64,000 nucleotides of DNA from Kuschelorhynchus macadamiae. Taxonomy: Eukaryota > Arthropoda > Insecta > Coleoptera > Curculionidae. Both the position numbers and the translations under genes were made by a program. This document shows, one piece after another, positions 1-15,269 of this stretch. The number at the start of each line of letters is the position of its first letter. The stretch's first letter is position 1. Location: the NCBI GenBank assembly GCA_030620095.1, contig JAUTXW010005217.1, forward strand, positions 310,001-374,000, in the 5' to 3' direction. The notes below the pieces were generated by a model. It saw nothing but the letters and a program-made list of their open reading frames with translations. It had not been told where the DNA came from and searched no databases.

Positions 1-2436
<2,436 letters not shown>

Positions 2437-2465
2437 CATCAACTTTAGTTAGCTGTCAAAATTTC

Positions 2466-2486
2466 ATATATATATATAGCCGACTA

Positions 2487-2576
<90 letters not shown>
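2466..2576. repeat. (TA)n microsatellite
   Basis: TA tract interrupted by GCCGACTATC near 2480. It sits where the missing right tip of element A should be. Confidence 0.95.
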
Positions 2577-2639
2577 GAGCCGAAACTATACAGTGTCAAA
2601 CACACCTAATAAAAGAAGATATTTACAACGAAGAAAGTG

Positions 2640-4140
2640 CCAAGTAAAGCTTGGCTTTTTCCAATTTCATAGGTATTATTGTGACCAAAAATGGAATGCC
2701 TCTATCAGTCGTCGATGATCATCACCCGCCATTAATGGCGAGTTTCTGCATCGAAGCTCAACACGACATGCCATGTGACAGTGTTTCATACACTTTGGAA
2801 TTTTTCCAAGCGGATCAAATAAACGACTATTTCGAGAATGTGGATTGGAGTCTATTAGGATCTTTGCATACCAATATCGATTCTACTGTTGAGATATTTT
2901 ACACAATCATTTACTCATCAATTAATGTTTTTGTAATGAAAAGAATGCGTAATACAATGAAGTTTCCTTGCTGTTTTTCTCGCGATACAATCAAACTTAT
3001 AAAACAGAAGAACAATATATTCAATAAACTAAAAAAAGTGCAAATCTTCAATTCTATAAATCGATAAACATTGATTATCGAACATTATTTGCTACATCTC
3101 AGAATAATATATTAGGGAATGTCAAGTCATTTTGGGCATATCTGAGATTAAAGAAATGCTTCTCACTTTAATCCAAACGGAAGAATTATCAAGGCAAAAC
3201 TTCTGAAAACCCCACAGAATTGGTTGATATGTTTGCTGAATTTTTTTAATCTGTATATAAAATAGATGATAAGTATAATAATTATAACACGCAAACACTA
3301 CCTCAGACGAGTGGCGATCTCTATGACATTCCTGTGGACAGTGACATGGGCCCTTTTTAAGAGTGGTGATATGTGACATATCAAACTATCGAACAATTTC
3401 TGAACTGTGTAGTATGGCTAAGGTGTTGGAGTCATTGGTGACGGTGGTGATTTTCTCAGCTTTTCAGTTTATTAAAATGTTTTGGGTAACACGCTTGATT
3501 CAGTAATGCAGGTCGACGCGATCTATTTCGATTTTCAAAAGGCATTCGATCGAGTTGATGACCATATATTCTTCAGAAAATTAGAACATTATGGGATTCG
3601 GAATCCTCTGCTCTCCTGAATAAGCAGTTACTTCAAGGCCGCACACAAAAGAAATTCAACAATTGTTTTCCTGATTTTTATAAGCGACTTAACTCTAATC
3701 TTCAAAAATTGCCATTGTCTGTTCTTCACCGATGATTTGAAAATGTTCAAGTCTGAATCAAGTACAGACGATTCTTCCTCTCTGCAACGAGACATACAAC
3801 ATTTAATTGACTGGTGTATCGACAACAAAATGGCGTAATGTAAAGTAATTTAATTGTCCAGGAAGAAACTGAGTACTATTATGGATAATTACTGCTTCAA
3901 CGATTCGGCGCTTCCTCGAGTCACTTGTATTGACGACCTAGGCGTTATTTTCGATACATATTGATAATATCGTTGCCAAAGCCTACAGAATGGCTGGTTT
4001 TGTTATGAGGCAGTGCTGGGAGTTTAACAACGTGAAGACTTTAAAATCTATTTACTGTTTTAATCAGAAATCACTTGGACTACTGTTGTGTGATTTGGTC
4101 ACCCTATTGTAATGTCTATACCAAGAGATCTCTCCTGACC
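2640..4140 (+). pseudogene. Degenerate LINE ORF2 (endonuclease tail and reverse transcriptase)
   Basis: A frame at 2651-3067 resembles the linker between endonuclease and reverse transcriptase of CR1/Jockey-like LINEs (VVDDHHPPL, then ADQINDYFENVDW). Scattered reverse transcriptase blocks follow in shifting frames: IYFDFQKAFDRVDDH near 3520, the active-site box FFTDDLKMF near 3722 (family usual FADD), DDLGVIFDT near 3932, and a thumb-like AYRMAGFV...LKSIYC near 3980-4070. Frames change repeatedly and stops are frequent, so it is inactive. The wording is close to the LINE at 18010-20675. The boundaries are approximate and no target-site duplication was found. Confidence 0.75.
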
Positions 4141-5279
4141 TACGGAGAACATCTGAGTCTGGTTGGCATAGATGATAGTCTGAAACTGCCTAGAATAAGG
4201 CTAATATTATGTTTTTGGATATAGGTTGCTCAATCATTTCATAGATTGCCCTGACCTACTAACTTTCGGGTACAACTAGGCAACTACAAATGTTCTCGTT
4301 AAACCACTGACGTACAGATGTTGGAAGAAAGAGCTTTGCCTTGACATTTTTTTTGACTTTAGTTGTATACTTGGAGTCAGAGATAATTCATTTATCCGTA
4401 TTTAGAAATGAGCAGGTGTATATATACTATATTGATTTCAGATATGTAAATTGCTTTACTTAGCCATTATAAAGTCCAGATTCATTGGATTCCTACCGAT
4501 ATTTTACCAATTTCTGCTTATGCCACACTTGATTCTTGGGCATAATTTAAAATAAACTCAATGAGTAGCTTTTACACTGATTTTTTGAGACCCCCATTTT
4601 GGTCCATCAAGTCAACTTTACTAAAGTAATCCATGACATCCAAGAATTATGTGTCATCTCAATCAAACCCTAGAAATGGCCAGCAACTTCTATTGACATC
4701 TGTTCGAATGTTAAATCAACAATATATTGTTTCATTGGTCCTCGAGTCCTCTTCCTGGGTCTTTAAATTGCAGAACGTGTTTTGCATCTTCAGCACCATT
4801 CCTTAATACCTTCATAATAGCGAACATAGTAGAATAGTTCTAGAACTATTTCCAGTGTTTTGTTTACTTTAAGATGTGCTCCATTTTTTTGCGCCATGTA
4901 ATTCTAGTAATATGCCTTGCATTCCCCAATTTTGTTAGCATGACTAACGAAGACCGAAATACCGTACAAAAATAGAGAGATCCATCTTATGGTTCTGTCG
5001 GCAAATATGTGTTTGGGATTGTTCCAATCGCATATTGAATGTAAAGAGACTAAATTGGACAAAAAGAAAATACTAAAAGTTTTAAAGCATCTTGATATGA
5101 CTAATTTCCATGGCTTTTTCAATTTGGGCGAAGTGTTTTTGTTAATCATGTCATTTGTCTTATTCTTATCAATTAAGACGCGTCAATGGACCGTTTGTAA
5201 AAAAATGTGTAAATTGTATTTGGCTGTCATCTTGAATTGGTACCACAACTTCACCAATTTATCTCTGCATCATACTTAA
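4141..5279. other. AT-rich non-coding, possible old repeat debris
   Basis: No convincing coding sequence. The stretch near 4490-4610 resembles the first part of the dispersed repeat R seen at 6740-6860 and 17690-17800 (ATTTTACCA..TTCT..., then GCCACACTTGAT). The two ORFs around 4904-5279 overlap on opposite strands, show no family motif, and I treat them as chance frames. Confidence 0.4.
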
Positions 5280-5510
5280 TGTTTGCAGAAAATTTGAAAT
5301 CAATTTAATAAGCAGGTTTTTAGGCTGATTTTTATTACCTGTTAACATAAAAATTTGATAAATTGGATAAGTAGTTTTTTAATAATAATAATTTTTAACA
5401 TTTCGCTAGGCCGCCATTTTGTTTCTACATATTGGATTATCACTAAAATATTACCAGGTTATCCCCATTGTCATTTTTACATATTCGCCATTAATTTCCT
5501 CAAAAACTAA
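5280..5510 (+). repeat. Dispersed repeat R, copy 1
   Basis: Contains the recurrent modules AATTGGATAAGTAGTTTTT, then TTTCGCTAGGCCGCCATTTT, then a run like TATTGGATTATCACTAAAAT with ATCCCCAT. Related text occurs near 6960, 16750-17040, 40120-40330, 45820-46566, and inverted at 30531-30850. No coding capacity or inverted ends seen; class unknown. Confidence 0.6.
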
Positions 5511-6599
5511 GTCTATTATCAGAAAACTGACACAAACATTTAGCAGTTTTAAATCTTATTTTTTAGATAAAAAAACTTTTTATGAAGAATAACTTAACTA
5601 AAATTACTATTAAAAAAGTTGCCCATATGTTACCCAAATCCACGTACGCGCTATATATAACATAACTTAAGGGTCGATAAAATTTTACGAAGTTTTTCAA
5701 ACGATTTTATCTCAATCGTTTGTGGATATAAATGTAAAAACTTTATAAATAAAAATATCATTTAAAATTTATCCTAAATGAAGGTGGAGTTCCAGACGTA
5801 TTCCAGTTAAAAAAATTAATAAATTAGTATTTATAAAAAGTTTTTCTTGTATTAAAAATGAGATTTATATAAAAAATGTATAATTAGATATACATGGTAC
5901 AAAAATAATAGTTTGCAAACTAAAATAAATGGGATTCACATTTTTAAGATAGCTAAATTAAATAGCCGGCAAATACAAGCCAAAAAGCTTCTAATTTTTT
6001 TTCTGTATTAGACGTAGTTTTTGAGAAAATGAACAGTGAATATTCAAAATTAATGAGTCATTTGAAAATTTCGGCTTATTGGTCAATAAATTACCCAAAA
6101 ACTATACCTAACATAAAAATGCATTTAAATCATAATTTTAGGCTCTCTAATTCGTCTACCTCAGAAATTTTGATTTCACTATTTTTTGGGAATATTTTTA
6201 TGTCTAAATATACTTCTTTCATAAACAAAGAATCGACAATAAATTCGTTTACTGCAAATTTGATACATTGGGTTACAAACCGTTGGAAAAAAAGATTTTC
6301 ACATATTTTTTGTTCTCCCTCAATATTTTCGGTCTAGAACCGCCACTGTGTATTAATAATACGACTATGCTACTACAAAATTTCAAATAAATAAAGCAGC
6401 AACGATCATCATAATGTGGCGATAATAAATTAAAACTTTTACCAATTAATATCATAACACGAAGCCAACGACCAAACATAATGGACGCGGAATTATTAGC
6501 AGCAGTAAATTAACCAATTTTAAACTCATTGAAAAAACAGATTACACACAAGAATTTAGAAACTAATTACGGACAGACCCAGTTATCATCCTGATTTAT
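5511..6599. other. AT-rich sequence, no gene seen
   Basis: No protein motif, splice-bounded exon or transposon end was recognised. The short frames at 6029-6337 and 6273-6479 overlap on opposite strands and look like chance. Confidence 0.45.
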
Positions 6600-7060
6600 G
6601 ACCTTTTTATTTCTTGACCTACATGAATAAAAAAACGGTCCCGGAACTTCCCTGATTATGAATCTTTTCTTTTATTAGGAATAGTGAAGGGTGGCTGAAT
6701 TTAGTCATTTGGTAACACATACATCTATCATTATATCGAATTTCTACCAATACTTTAACAGTTTCTATCAATGCCACACTTAATTTTTTGGCATATTTAA
6801 ATATATAAATGCATTAAGTAGTCTTTACAATGACACACATCGCCATTTTGTTACGATATGTTGAATTTGTACCGTTTTCCCTATATCGTATTTAATTGTT
6901 CTGCAAAATTTAAATTCAGTTCAATATATTTTTACGTTGAAGTTTTAAACATTTTATTTAGCCGCCATTTTGTTTTGCTGTTTTGGATTCATACCACAAT
7001 GTTTGATTACAATCAACAGTCAAATGTGAGCAAATTTTTCGGTCTCAACTGAAAAGTGCG
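6600..7060 (+). repeat. Dispersed repeat R, copy 2
   Basis: Shares with other R copies the order GCCACACTTAA...GGCATA, AAGTAGT, GCCATTTTGTT, then TTTAGCCGCCATTTTGTT and TTTTGGATTCATACCA. The matches are interrupted and diverged. It lies just left of the Tigger-like element. Confidence 0.55.
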
Positions 7061-8110
7061 TTACATTTAAACGCTTGTAAGTCGAAAACGACTACAGTGA
7101 AACCTCCCTTAGCGGACACCTCCGAACAATGGACACCTCTGCTGAACGGACAATTTTAAAGTCACCGACCGTATATGTATTCCTGTGTATTAAACCCTCT
7201 TGACAACGGACACTCTCAACAAGGAACACAGTAAAATTTGGAACATTTTTATTAAAAACAGTACCTCCTCAGAATGGACAGATGTTCAGATAATTTTCTA
7301 AAAATCTACATTTAATGGCAATATTTAAATCTATGCTAATAAGCGGCGCAACGCCTACCCGTTGTTAATAGCACTAGTTTAACAATAGGCTGGTTTATGC
7401 TGTCTGGCTTGTAGGAAAATTGCGGTGAATGGCTTAATAAATAGATCACCTTATTTTTATAAAATGTGGTCTTCATCAATAGAATATCTTAGTTTTGATG
7501 TTACTCTGGTGCGATCAATATGTCTTTAAACAAAAGAAAGTTTTTGATAAATACTGTGTAGGAAAATCTCAAATTAGAGATATTTTGAGAAACAAGAGCG
7601 ATCTGAACAAGCGATTCGCCGAGACTGGGAACATGAGAGAGAAAACGAAATTTGCGAAAACTGAGGGTGCTGCTAAAGATCAAATTGTCTACGTCTGGTT
7701 TTGTAAAGTACGCTCCAAAAACACTCCAATATCCGGTACAATAATAAATGAAAAAGCACAAGAAATTGCGAAGAATCAAGAAGTTGATGGTTTTAAAGCA
7801 GGGGTGCTTTTTGAGTAGATCTCGAGAAGAACTTAACTAAACTACAAAAATTTATTACGTAATAAATTAACACTCTGCTAGCGGCAAAAGGCGGCTTTAT
7901 CAAAGGAACACGCGGTACTTGTCAAAGAAAAGCCGCGTTTTTTATTCTTGCCGTTTTTCTAGAAATTTCGAGCGGCGCGTTTGACGGGAACATTCGAGAC
8001 TTTCGTTCACGCCGATACAAATGTTGCGCCTGCAGGAATTGGAGTCATTCTGAATTGCAACTTGAAGGCAATACTACGTCGATACAAAGTTTATTATTAA
8101 ATAGTACAAA

Positions 8111-9947
8111 ATGAGTGCAGCGAAGAAATCTGAAACGTATCATTTTAATAACGATTGGGAGGAAGAATTTTTTTTTTGTATGGTGAAGGATAAGTGCATT
8201 TCTCTTATTTGTCGTGCGTCAGTTGCAATACCTAAGCGTGGTAGTGGCCTTAGAGAGGCATCATAAAACGGTTCATAAAAACTATGAAAAGGATTTTCCG
8301 CCACAGAGTGAATTAAGAAAACGAAAAGTACGTGATTTGATATCTTGTTTGAAAAAAGAATAAACCATGTTCACAAGACCAGCCAAACAATCAAAAGCTG
8401 CTACGATCGCGCCATTTAAAATATCTCATATATTGGCGAAACACAAGAAACCATTCGAAGATGGATCGGTTGTGAAGGAAGCATTTATTGAAGCGGGTGA
8501 GACTTTATTTGGAGATTTTAAAAATAAAACAGAAATCATGTCTGCTATTAGAGAGCTTCAGTTATCTGGTCCGACTGTCATAAGGCGTATTGAAGTCATG
8601 ACTCAGGACATGGCAGATAAACTAAAAAATGATATCATGGAATGTACATACTTTTCTTTACAGTTCGACGAATCCACCGATATGACAGACACCGCCCAGC
8701 TGTGTATTTTTATTCGGATGGTATTCAACAATCATTCCTCTAAAGGGAAAGACCCGTGGCGAAGATATATATGACGTTTTCTTCAATTTTGTAAAAAACT
8801 ACAAGCTACTAATATATAAATTAGTATGCATTACAACCGATGGACCACCAGCAATGACTGGAAACAAAAACGGTTTTGTGGCATTGTGTCGAGCTAATGA
8901 AGATTACCCTTCATTTTTTTCAATCCATTGCATTATACATCAACAAGTTTTGTGTTCAAAAGTTTTAAACACGGAGGAAATTATGGGCATTGCAACAAAA
9001 ATTGTGAATTCCATCCGTGCACGTAGCTTGCAACGGCGGCTCTTTAAGTTGCAGTTGGAAGATAGGGAGCCAGCTGAACACACTGATTTAGTTCTTCACA
9101 CGGACGTCAGGTGGTTGAGTCGCTGAAAATTCCTAGCAAGGTTTCAAGAATTATTGCCCGAAATAACAGCTTTTCTAGACGAAAGAGGTGATGACACTCA
9201 GATGTTGAAAAACGAAAAATAGCTGACTGATTTGGCATTTTTGACTGACATCACAATGCACTTAAACATCATTAACTTGGAGGTAAAGGAAAAACTTAAA
9301 CATCATTAACTTCGAGGTAAAGGAAAAACTGTTATTGAGATGATTAGCGCAGTAAACGTATTCAAAAGTAAATTGCAAGTTATGATAGATCAACTGAAAA
9401 GAAAGGATCTGAAACATTTTCCGTCTTTGAAAGCAAGGATTCCTCAGTTGAATTATGATACGTATGAGGCTGAATTATCAAATATTTTGGGACAATTCGA
9501 AATGCGTTTTTATGATTGTAGTAAATTGGCAAATGTAGCACCATTTATGAGTTATCCTTTTTCATGTAAAAACATTGAGGAATTAGCTACTGAAATAGCA
9601 AGTCAGTTTAATATGAACTCATGTTCTGTTGAAAATGAGTTGGTGCAGATTATATCAGATATACATCTCAAAGCTACAGTATCTGATACAAATTTCTGGT
9701 GTTTTATATCTGAAGATAAATATCCAAATCTAAGACAAATCAACTGACAGCAATGTTTGGGTGAACTTACTTGTGCGAGTCTGCATTTTCTGAAATGAAG
9801 ATAATTAAGTCAAAATATCGCAATCGACTAACTGACGATCATATGTCATCATGCTTGCGATTAGCACTCAGTGGTTACGTACCATCTTATGAAAAGTATG
9901 CTGAGGACATGCAGTGGCACGCTTCAACATCCAAAGTCACTCCTTAG
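8111..9947 (+). pseudogene. hAT transposase (GTF2IRD2/ZBED5-like type), broken copy 1
   Basis: Starts at ATG 8111 (MSAAKKSETYHF), same start as copy 2. A BED-like zinc finger region is frameshifted near 8240, and the LEAR..H segment is damaged. A stop interrupts at about 8361 (TAA where copy 2 has CAA). Then come FKISHILAKHKKPFEDG, LQFDESTDMTDTAQL (first catalytic acid), the intact TTDGPPAMTGNKNGFV stretch (second acid region) that copy 2 has lost, and HTDVRWLSR. A 34-bp tandem duplication lies at 9261-9328. The C-terminus carries the dimerisation/catalytic motif region (TYLCESAFSE), frameshifted here near 9750. Ends at a TAG at 9945-9947. Confidence 0.88.
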
Positions 9948-10123
9948 TTAAGTTTAACACCATATGTAACTCTTTTGTTTTGTAACAACCAATAAACTCG
10001 CAATTTTGAATAACTATAAGTTTTTTCATTGATATTGTAGAGAAGAACCTAACTAAACCTAACCCAAACGTTGACTAAAATAATGTATATTGTGCGAAAA
10101 GCTAACGCTACGATACACCCTAC

Positions 10124-10148
10124 CTAGGTAGGTAGGTAGGTAGGTAGG
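10124..10148. repeat. (TAGG)n microsatellite in hAT copy 1
   Basis: About six TAGG units inside the hAT 3' region. The homologous site in copy 2 (30064-30076) has only two to three units, so the array expanded in copy 1. The period is four, so it is not the five-base telomeric TTAGG. Confidence 0.9.
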
Positions 10149-11015
10149 GTGTATGTATCTAGCCTAAAAATATTGAGGTAGATCGCCAGCAGTTCAAGTT
10201 TGAGCACCCCTGTTTTAAAGGATCAAATGGATGGTTGGAAAAGTTCTGTCAACGTCATAATATCTCTTTTAAATCTATCTGTGGCGAAGCAGCGGCTGTA
10301 GACGTGATTCAGCTAACATTGGCGGACGAAATTATGTGCTATTATCAAGAACTACCTACCCCGAGACATTTTTAACGCCGATGAAACGGGACTCTTTTTC
10401 CGCGCCTTGCCAAATAAAACGTTTTCTTTAAAAGCTCCGCTATGAATGGAGAAAAAGAAAATGCGCTGGTGATTGGAAAAAGTAAAAAACCCCGTTATTT
10501 TAAAGGATCAAGCGTGGAAAAATTGCCACTTGAATGGTACTATAACAAGAAAGCATGGATGACAAGGGATATAATGTCGAATTGGTTGATGAAATTTGAC
10601 CGAAAAATGCAAAAGCAAAACCCAAATGTAGTTTTATTTTTGGATAATGCTAAATCTCACCCAAAACTGGAAATAAAAAATGTTAAAATAATTTTTTTAC
10701 CTCCAAATACATTGCCAGCCATTGGACCAGGGCGTGATTCAAAATTTTAAAAACCACTACAGAAAGTTTTTAATCAAGCAACTTTTGTCATCCATGGAGT
10801 ATTCTAAATCTACAAAACAATTGGAGAAATTCATAAATGTTGTAAGTGCCTTGATTTGGATTGTTGCTGCATGGAAAAATGTCGAATGCAAGACCATCAA
10901 TAACTGCTTCCGCAAAGTTGGATTTGACGAAATTCTCGAGGAAAACGAAAACACTCTATATAACGGACAGTTTCTGTGGCACGGCTACTGTCCGTTGTTG
11001 AAAGGTTTCACTGTA

Positions 11016-12289
11016 TACCAAATTAAAAATACGTAAAATACGACAGTAATTTAAACTTTTGCTCAATTCCTACTCATAGGTACACGAAACAAAAACCAAA
11101 ATTAAATGTTTTTTATTTTTTAATTCATTAGTTATTAAGTATTGAAACTAGCAAAAAAAGTTGCGTTTTTAGTTATTTATTAGTCTCGACAATTAATAAC
11201 TAATAAGAATAAGCTATTTGATACTTACGATACAAGTGAGTTAACAGCATCATGAAGTTATGCGTGTAGAAGTTGTAACTACACAAGTATCTTATTGAGG
11301 TTAAGTCACATGTATTGTACAACATTTTATCTACGTCTGACACACGACTGTTAAAATACACACATATTTTTATTAAACAAATTTTTGAAAAAGTTTAAAG
11401 AAAGCATAAAACACCTTTCTATTAGCTGTTACCTGTTTGACTTTTTATTGACAGTTTTAATTTCTTTAGTGATTCATAAAGAAGCATTATTTCGGATATT
11501 GGGCAGAAAGCTTCCAGCGCAATTGACGAGTTGCTTCTCGAAAATTCCAGGCCAAAATATGAGTATATTTTCAAGTTCCAAAAATGGTGCAGAGAGAAGA
11601 ATGTGCAGAACTATGGGAATGAAAAGGTACTTATTGTATACTTCTGGGAGTTATCTACTAACTATAGGCCTTCATCTCTCTAGGCGTTTTATACTATGAT
11701 AAGAACAATGATATCTATTAAACTCAATATTGATATCAGCAAATTTAGAAAAAAAGTCAAGGGAATTAACTAAAATCAATTATACAACATTTCTTTTAGA
11801 AGCGGATGACAAAAAACACTTATTTATGAAAGTAGCGTTAATTATTGAAGTTGCAGGAGTTTGCAAGCGAGAGTAGTTAACATATTTGTATGTATTTGTA
11901 TATCAAAGATGAAGGGCGATGTTTTCATTTTTTATATCGACAGCGAAAACGAAAATAGCCAGGCAATCCTATGTAACATCTGGAAATATTCAAGAGATAG
12001 ACTTGGTTCAACTAGTTCGAAAACACTTTCATCTTCGCCCATGTAACATCGAGCATGGTAATATTCTTTAACTTCTTCGCTTTTTCTATATTACAAATTT
12101 CAAATTAAAAAAGAATGAATGAGTGGAAATAGGTGCGGTTATAGAAAGGAGTGCGGCAACGAAGCTCTTAACTCTTAACTCAGGTACGTAATTTTAGTGA
12201 CTTTTGTATAACAATTTCCCCACTTAAAATATCGTCAAATCCTCCCAGACTATAGTAAATTTGAATCATAGTTTGCTCAGATTATTAAT
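11016..12289. other. AT-rich sequence, no gene seen
   Basis: No protein family or repeat end was recognised. Short frames at 11385-11699 and 11861-12046 have no motif and no support. Confidence 0.45.
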
Positions 12290-12383
12290 GAAACCACTTG
12301 TCTAAAACATAATCTAACCAAAATATTGAACTTGAAAAAAACTGCCGATTGTAAGCAAGTTTTCCAAACCACAGTTTACTCCT

Positions 12384-13487
12384 TTGAGATTGAAGCTTTC
12401 AAAGCTTGATTGGGGTTTGTTTTACGCACAACAGTATACAGCTAATGAAAAGGCCACGGAACTTATTAAGAGCTGTTCAGCTTTTATGAATGATTGTTTC
12501 CCACTGAAAAAGTCAACTTTTAGTAAACCCCCGGTAAAATGGTTCTCACAAGAACTAACAAATATGAGAAATATACTTTCTTTCATCAAAATGATATGTA
12601 ATCATAGTGGCATAGTGTGTATAAATCCCTTAATAAGGACTACAAAAAGACCATTAAAGGAACAATAAAGAAAGTTTACAGTGACTTTTTGTCCAATTCT
12701 GCTAACAAGTCCAAGGACACACTAAACTTTGAATCCAATAGGCGACAATCACCTCCTGTAAATAATACAATGCCGGTGGATATAATGAACAATTATTTTG
12801 TCATGGTTGCTGAAAGGACAATTCTGTTTTTGCCCAATGGCTCTGTGACTGCACTTGAATTATTGGAGTCAGCACCGAGACCCAAAAATTTGTTTTTCCT
12901 TCATCCTGCTTCCCCTCAGGAAATGTCGGATGCTATTGATAGTCTTAAAAATACTGCCACTACAGATTACTATGGAATGAATACAAATTGTTAAAACCAT
13001 AAAAGACATTATACTTAATCCCTTCACTGAACTTATTAATGCATGCTTTTCTGAGGACATTTTTCCAAGGGACTTTAAATTTTCGAAAATAACACCCATC
13101 TTTAAAAAAGGTGACCCTAGTCTGCCTGATAACTACAGGCCTATTTCTATTATCGTGTTATTTGGAAAAATTATTGAGGTTATTCTAAAAAACCGGCTCA
13201 CAGAATATTTTGAAAAGCAGGATCTACTTAACGCTTCACAACACGGTTTTCGAAGAGGGAAGTCGACTATCAGTGCCCTGCAGGTAATTGTGGAGAGCAT
13301 AGTCGGGGGCCTTTAGTCTGGCTCGCATTCACTCTTGACTATATGTGACCTATCCAAGGCTTTCGACTGTGTCTCTCACAACCTCTTAATTCGCAAGCTG
13401 GCATATTATGGTGTGGTAGGTACACCTCTTCGGCTGATAGAGTCGTACCTTGTCAATAGATTTCTGACTGTTGTATATGACAATGGT
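12384..13487 (+). pseudogene. LINE ORF2, first part
   Basis: Opens with linker sequence (WFSQELTNMRN) and continues after a frameshift near 12660 (KDYKKTIKGTIKKVYSDF). Reverse transcriptase motifs follow: FPRDFKFSKITPIFKKGD, then DNYRPISI, then ASQHGFRRGKST, then TICDLSKAFDCVSHNLL. A stop occurs at about 13315. The last codons before the insertion are TVVYDNG. The order and spacing match the fingers and palm of CR1/Jockey-type polymerases. The endonuclease domain is not visible upstream, consistent with 5' truncation. Confidence 0.85.
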
Positions 13488-13534
13488 AAGTCCTAACACT
13501 GGAACCTGTGGTGGAAGATAGATCAAAATACTAA

Positions 13535-15269
13535 ATGTTTGTAGTTATCGATGCCAAATTTTTGAAGAAAATGTGTTCACTTAAAAACAAACTGAGAAAG
13601 TTGAAACCACAAAAACAAATTTCTTCGGAAGTCGAGAACATTGTAGAAAATCTTTCTTCTCAGTCTTTTGATAATAGAGAAATCGCCCTTTTGAATAAAG
13701 GTTTGAATTTTGCAGAGTCTCCAGTAAAAAATAGTTTACCAACTATTATAGGGAATATCGAAAGTTCCATCCAATACGTGCCAGAGTCAACTAAGGGATT
13801 CATTAGAGAGGCTTGCAGAAATCAAATCTCAAAAAACTCAAATAGACAAAACAGATTATTTTGAAAGGGTAGACAATTTGATTCAAACTGGTCCTTATGA
13901 TTTAATTGAGAAAAACCCGTTATCAAAAATGATAACAGAAGTAAAAAGTACTTTAAAACAGTGTAAAAACCTTGTGTCCGATAAACTAAAATTCAAACTA
14001 ACACATAGTAACCCACAGTTATCTAAACTGTATTGCCTTCCCAAAGTTCATAAACCTGGGAAGTCCATGAGACCTATTGTTTCAGCTGTTGGATCACCAA
14101 CGTACAATATCTCAAAATGGTTAGTAGAAGAATTCGGCAAATTAAATATCTCGTATGATAACTTTGAGGTTACTAACTCGTTAGAATTCTTAGATAAAAT
14201 TAAGAATGTTCACTTAAAAGAAGGTGAAATTTTAATATCTTTTGATGTAAACTCATTGTTTCCTAGTGTACCCATACCACTAGCTTTAGAGTACCTAAAG
14301 GAACTACTTGAAATCAATAATTTGAAGAAAGAAATTATTGATGAGTATTTACTTCTCACAAAATTATGTATGAATCAAAATTTTTTTCAGTACAACAATA
14401 AATATTATAAACAACTAGAGGGAACTGCGATGGGCAATTGCTTATCTCCGTTCCTTGCAAATTTGTTTATGGGCAGATTAGAAACCCAATTCAAAAAAGA
14501 ACTCAAGTATTTCCCAAGGGTGTGGTATGGATACGTAGACGATATATTTGCTATTTTTGATACTAAAACAGAAAATTTGGACACTTTCTTAGAAACATTA
14601 AACAATAAATATCCTTCCATTAATTTTACGTACGAAAAGGAGAACAATGGGCAATTACCTTTTCTCGACACATTAGTTATTAGAAATAACGATAAATTAG
14701 AATATGATATTTATAGGAAATTTACTAATACTGATAGATATATAACATCCGACTCATTTCATTGCCGTCAACACAAAATGGCAGCATTCCATTTCTTAAC
14801 TCACAGGTTAGTCAATTTTCCACTAATTAAAGAACGTTTTAATAATGAAATGAATCGGATTAAAAATATAGCTAAAAGTAATGGATATAATGATAATTTT
14901 GTACATAAACTAGTAAATAGACATAAGCATAAGAAAATGTTAAAAGATGCCACTACTTTTCAAATACCTGAGGCTTCCAATAAATTCATAGTAATCCCAT
15001 ATGATCCCAGATATACGAGAGGTCTAGAAAAAGTATTTAAAAACGTAGGTTTTAGAGTAGCCTACAAAACGGAGAATAGTTTGAAAAATCTCCTTGGAGA
15101 CCCCAAAGACAAAGTCGACTTGAGGGAGAGGAGTGGCATCTATGAAATTAGTTGTAATGACTGTGATCTAAAATATGTTGGGCAAACTAAACGCTCCATA
15201 AACATTCGTTTTAAAGAACACATGGCATATTTAAGATACGGAAGAACAGAAATGTCAAGCGTTAGTTGA
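13535..15269 (+). pseudogene. Penelope-like reverse transcriptase / GIY-YIG protein
   Basis: The first frame (13535-13864) has the N-terminal region with NKGLNFAESP. A frameshift and deletion near 13830 remove the usual ADKG box; reading resumes at DKTDYFERVDN. The main frame (13878-15269, 463 residues) shows YCLPKVHKPG, RPIVSAVGSPTYNISKW, SFDVNSLFPSVP, GTAMGNCLSPFLANLFM, and an intact active-site box YGYVDDIFAIF. Further on: PFLDTLV and KFTNTDRYI. The C-terminus has SGIYEISCNDCDLKYVGQT, the GIY-YIG nuclease start with its cysteine pair, but a frame break near 15269 cuts the nuclease short. Family identity is near certain from motif order. The endonuclease is presumed inactive because its later residues are out of frame. 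Confidence 0.93.

Larger units (their letters stand above)
7799..10212 (+). mobile_element. hAT transposon, copy 1
   Basis: The ends are CAGGGGTGCT and GAGCACCCCTG. The 8-bp target duplication TTTTAAAG flanks it exactly (7791-7798 and 10213-10220), as expected of hAT elements. It inserted into the Tigger-like transposase gene. The same element occurs at 27771-30201. Compared with copy 2, the left tip lacks the TCAAACGG... segment directly after the terminal motif. Confidence 0.95.
7495..10960 (+). pseudogene. Tigger-like (TIGD4/6-type) transposase, interrupted and frameshifted
   Basis: Before the hAT insertion: an HTH remnant (CVGKSQIRDIL), then a CENP-B-type DNA-binding region (WFCKVRSKNTPISG). 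It resumes at 10213 with NGWLEKFCQRHNISFKSICGEA, the Tigger wording after FK. The DDE domain follows: the first acid in FNADETGLF is readable near 10370 with a nearby frameshift. Next come MNGEKE..LVIGKSKKPR, then the second acid in VVLFLDNAKSHP, then LPPNT. The third acid (QPMDQGVIQNF near 10722) lies in a shifted frame. The start is unclear because the N-terminal HTH appears deleted after MSLNKRK at about 7520. Frames break in at least three places and the gene carries a 2.4-kb insertion, so it is dead. Confidence 0.88.
7095..11013 (+). mobile_element. Tigger/pogo-type DNA transposon, split by a hAT element
   Basis: The termini are inverted: CAGTGAAACCTCCCTTAGCG at the left and the mirror ending GGTTTCACTG at 11013. 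Both are flanked by TA (7093-7094 and 11014-11015), the target-site duplication expected for Tc1/mariner/pogo elements. Removing the hAT insertion and its 8-bp duplication leaves about 1.5 kb with a single transposase gene on the + strand. CGGACA motifs recur just inside both ends. Confidence 0.93.

Noticed and set aside
4904..5279. Two overlapping open frames on opposite strands
   Set aside because: No family motif, AT-rich, and they shadow each other.
10124..10148. (TAGG)n considered as telomeric repeat
   Set aside because: Period four, not five; it is an expanded microsatellite inside a hAT element.
11385..12046. Short open frames in AT-rich DNA
   Set aside because: No motif, no exon-like signals, no repeat context.
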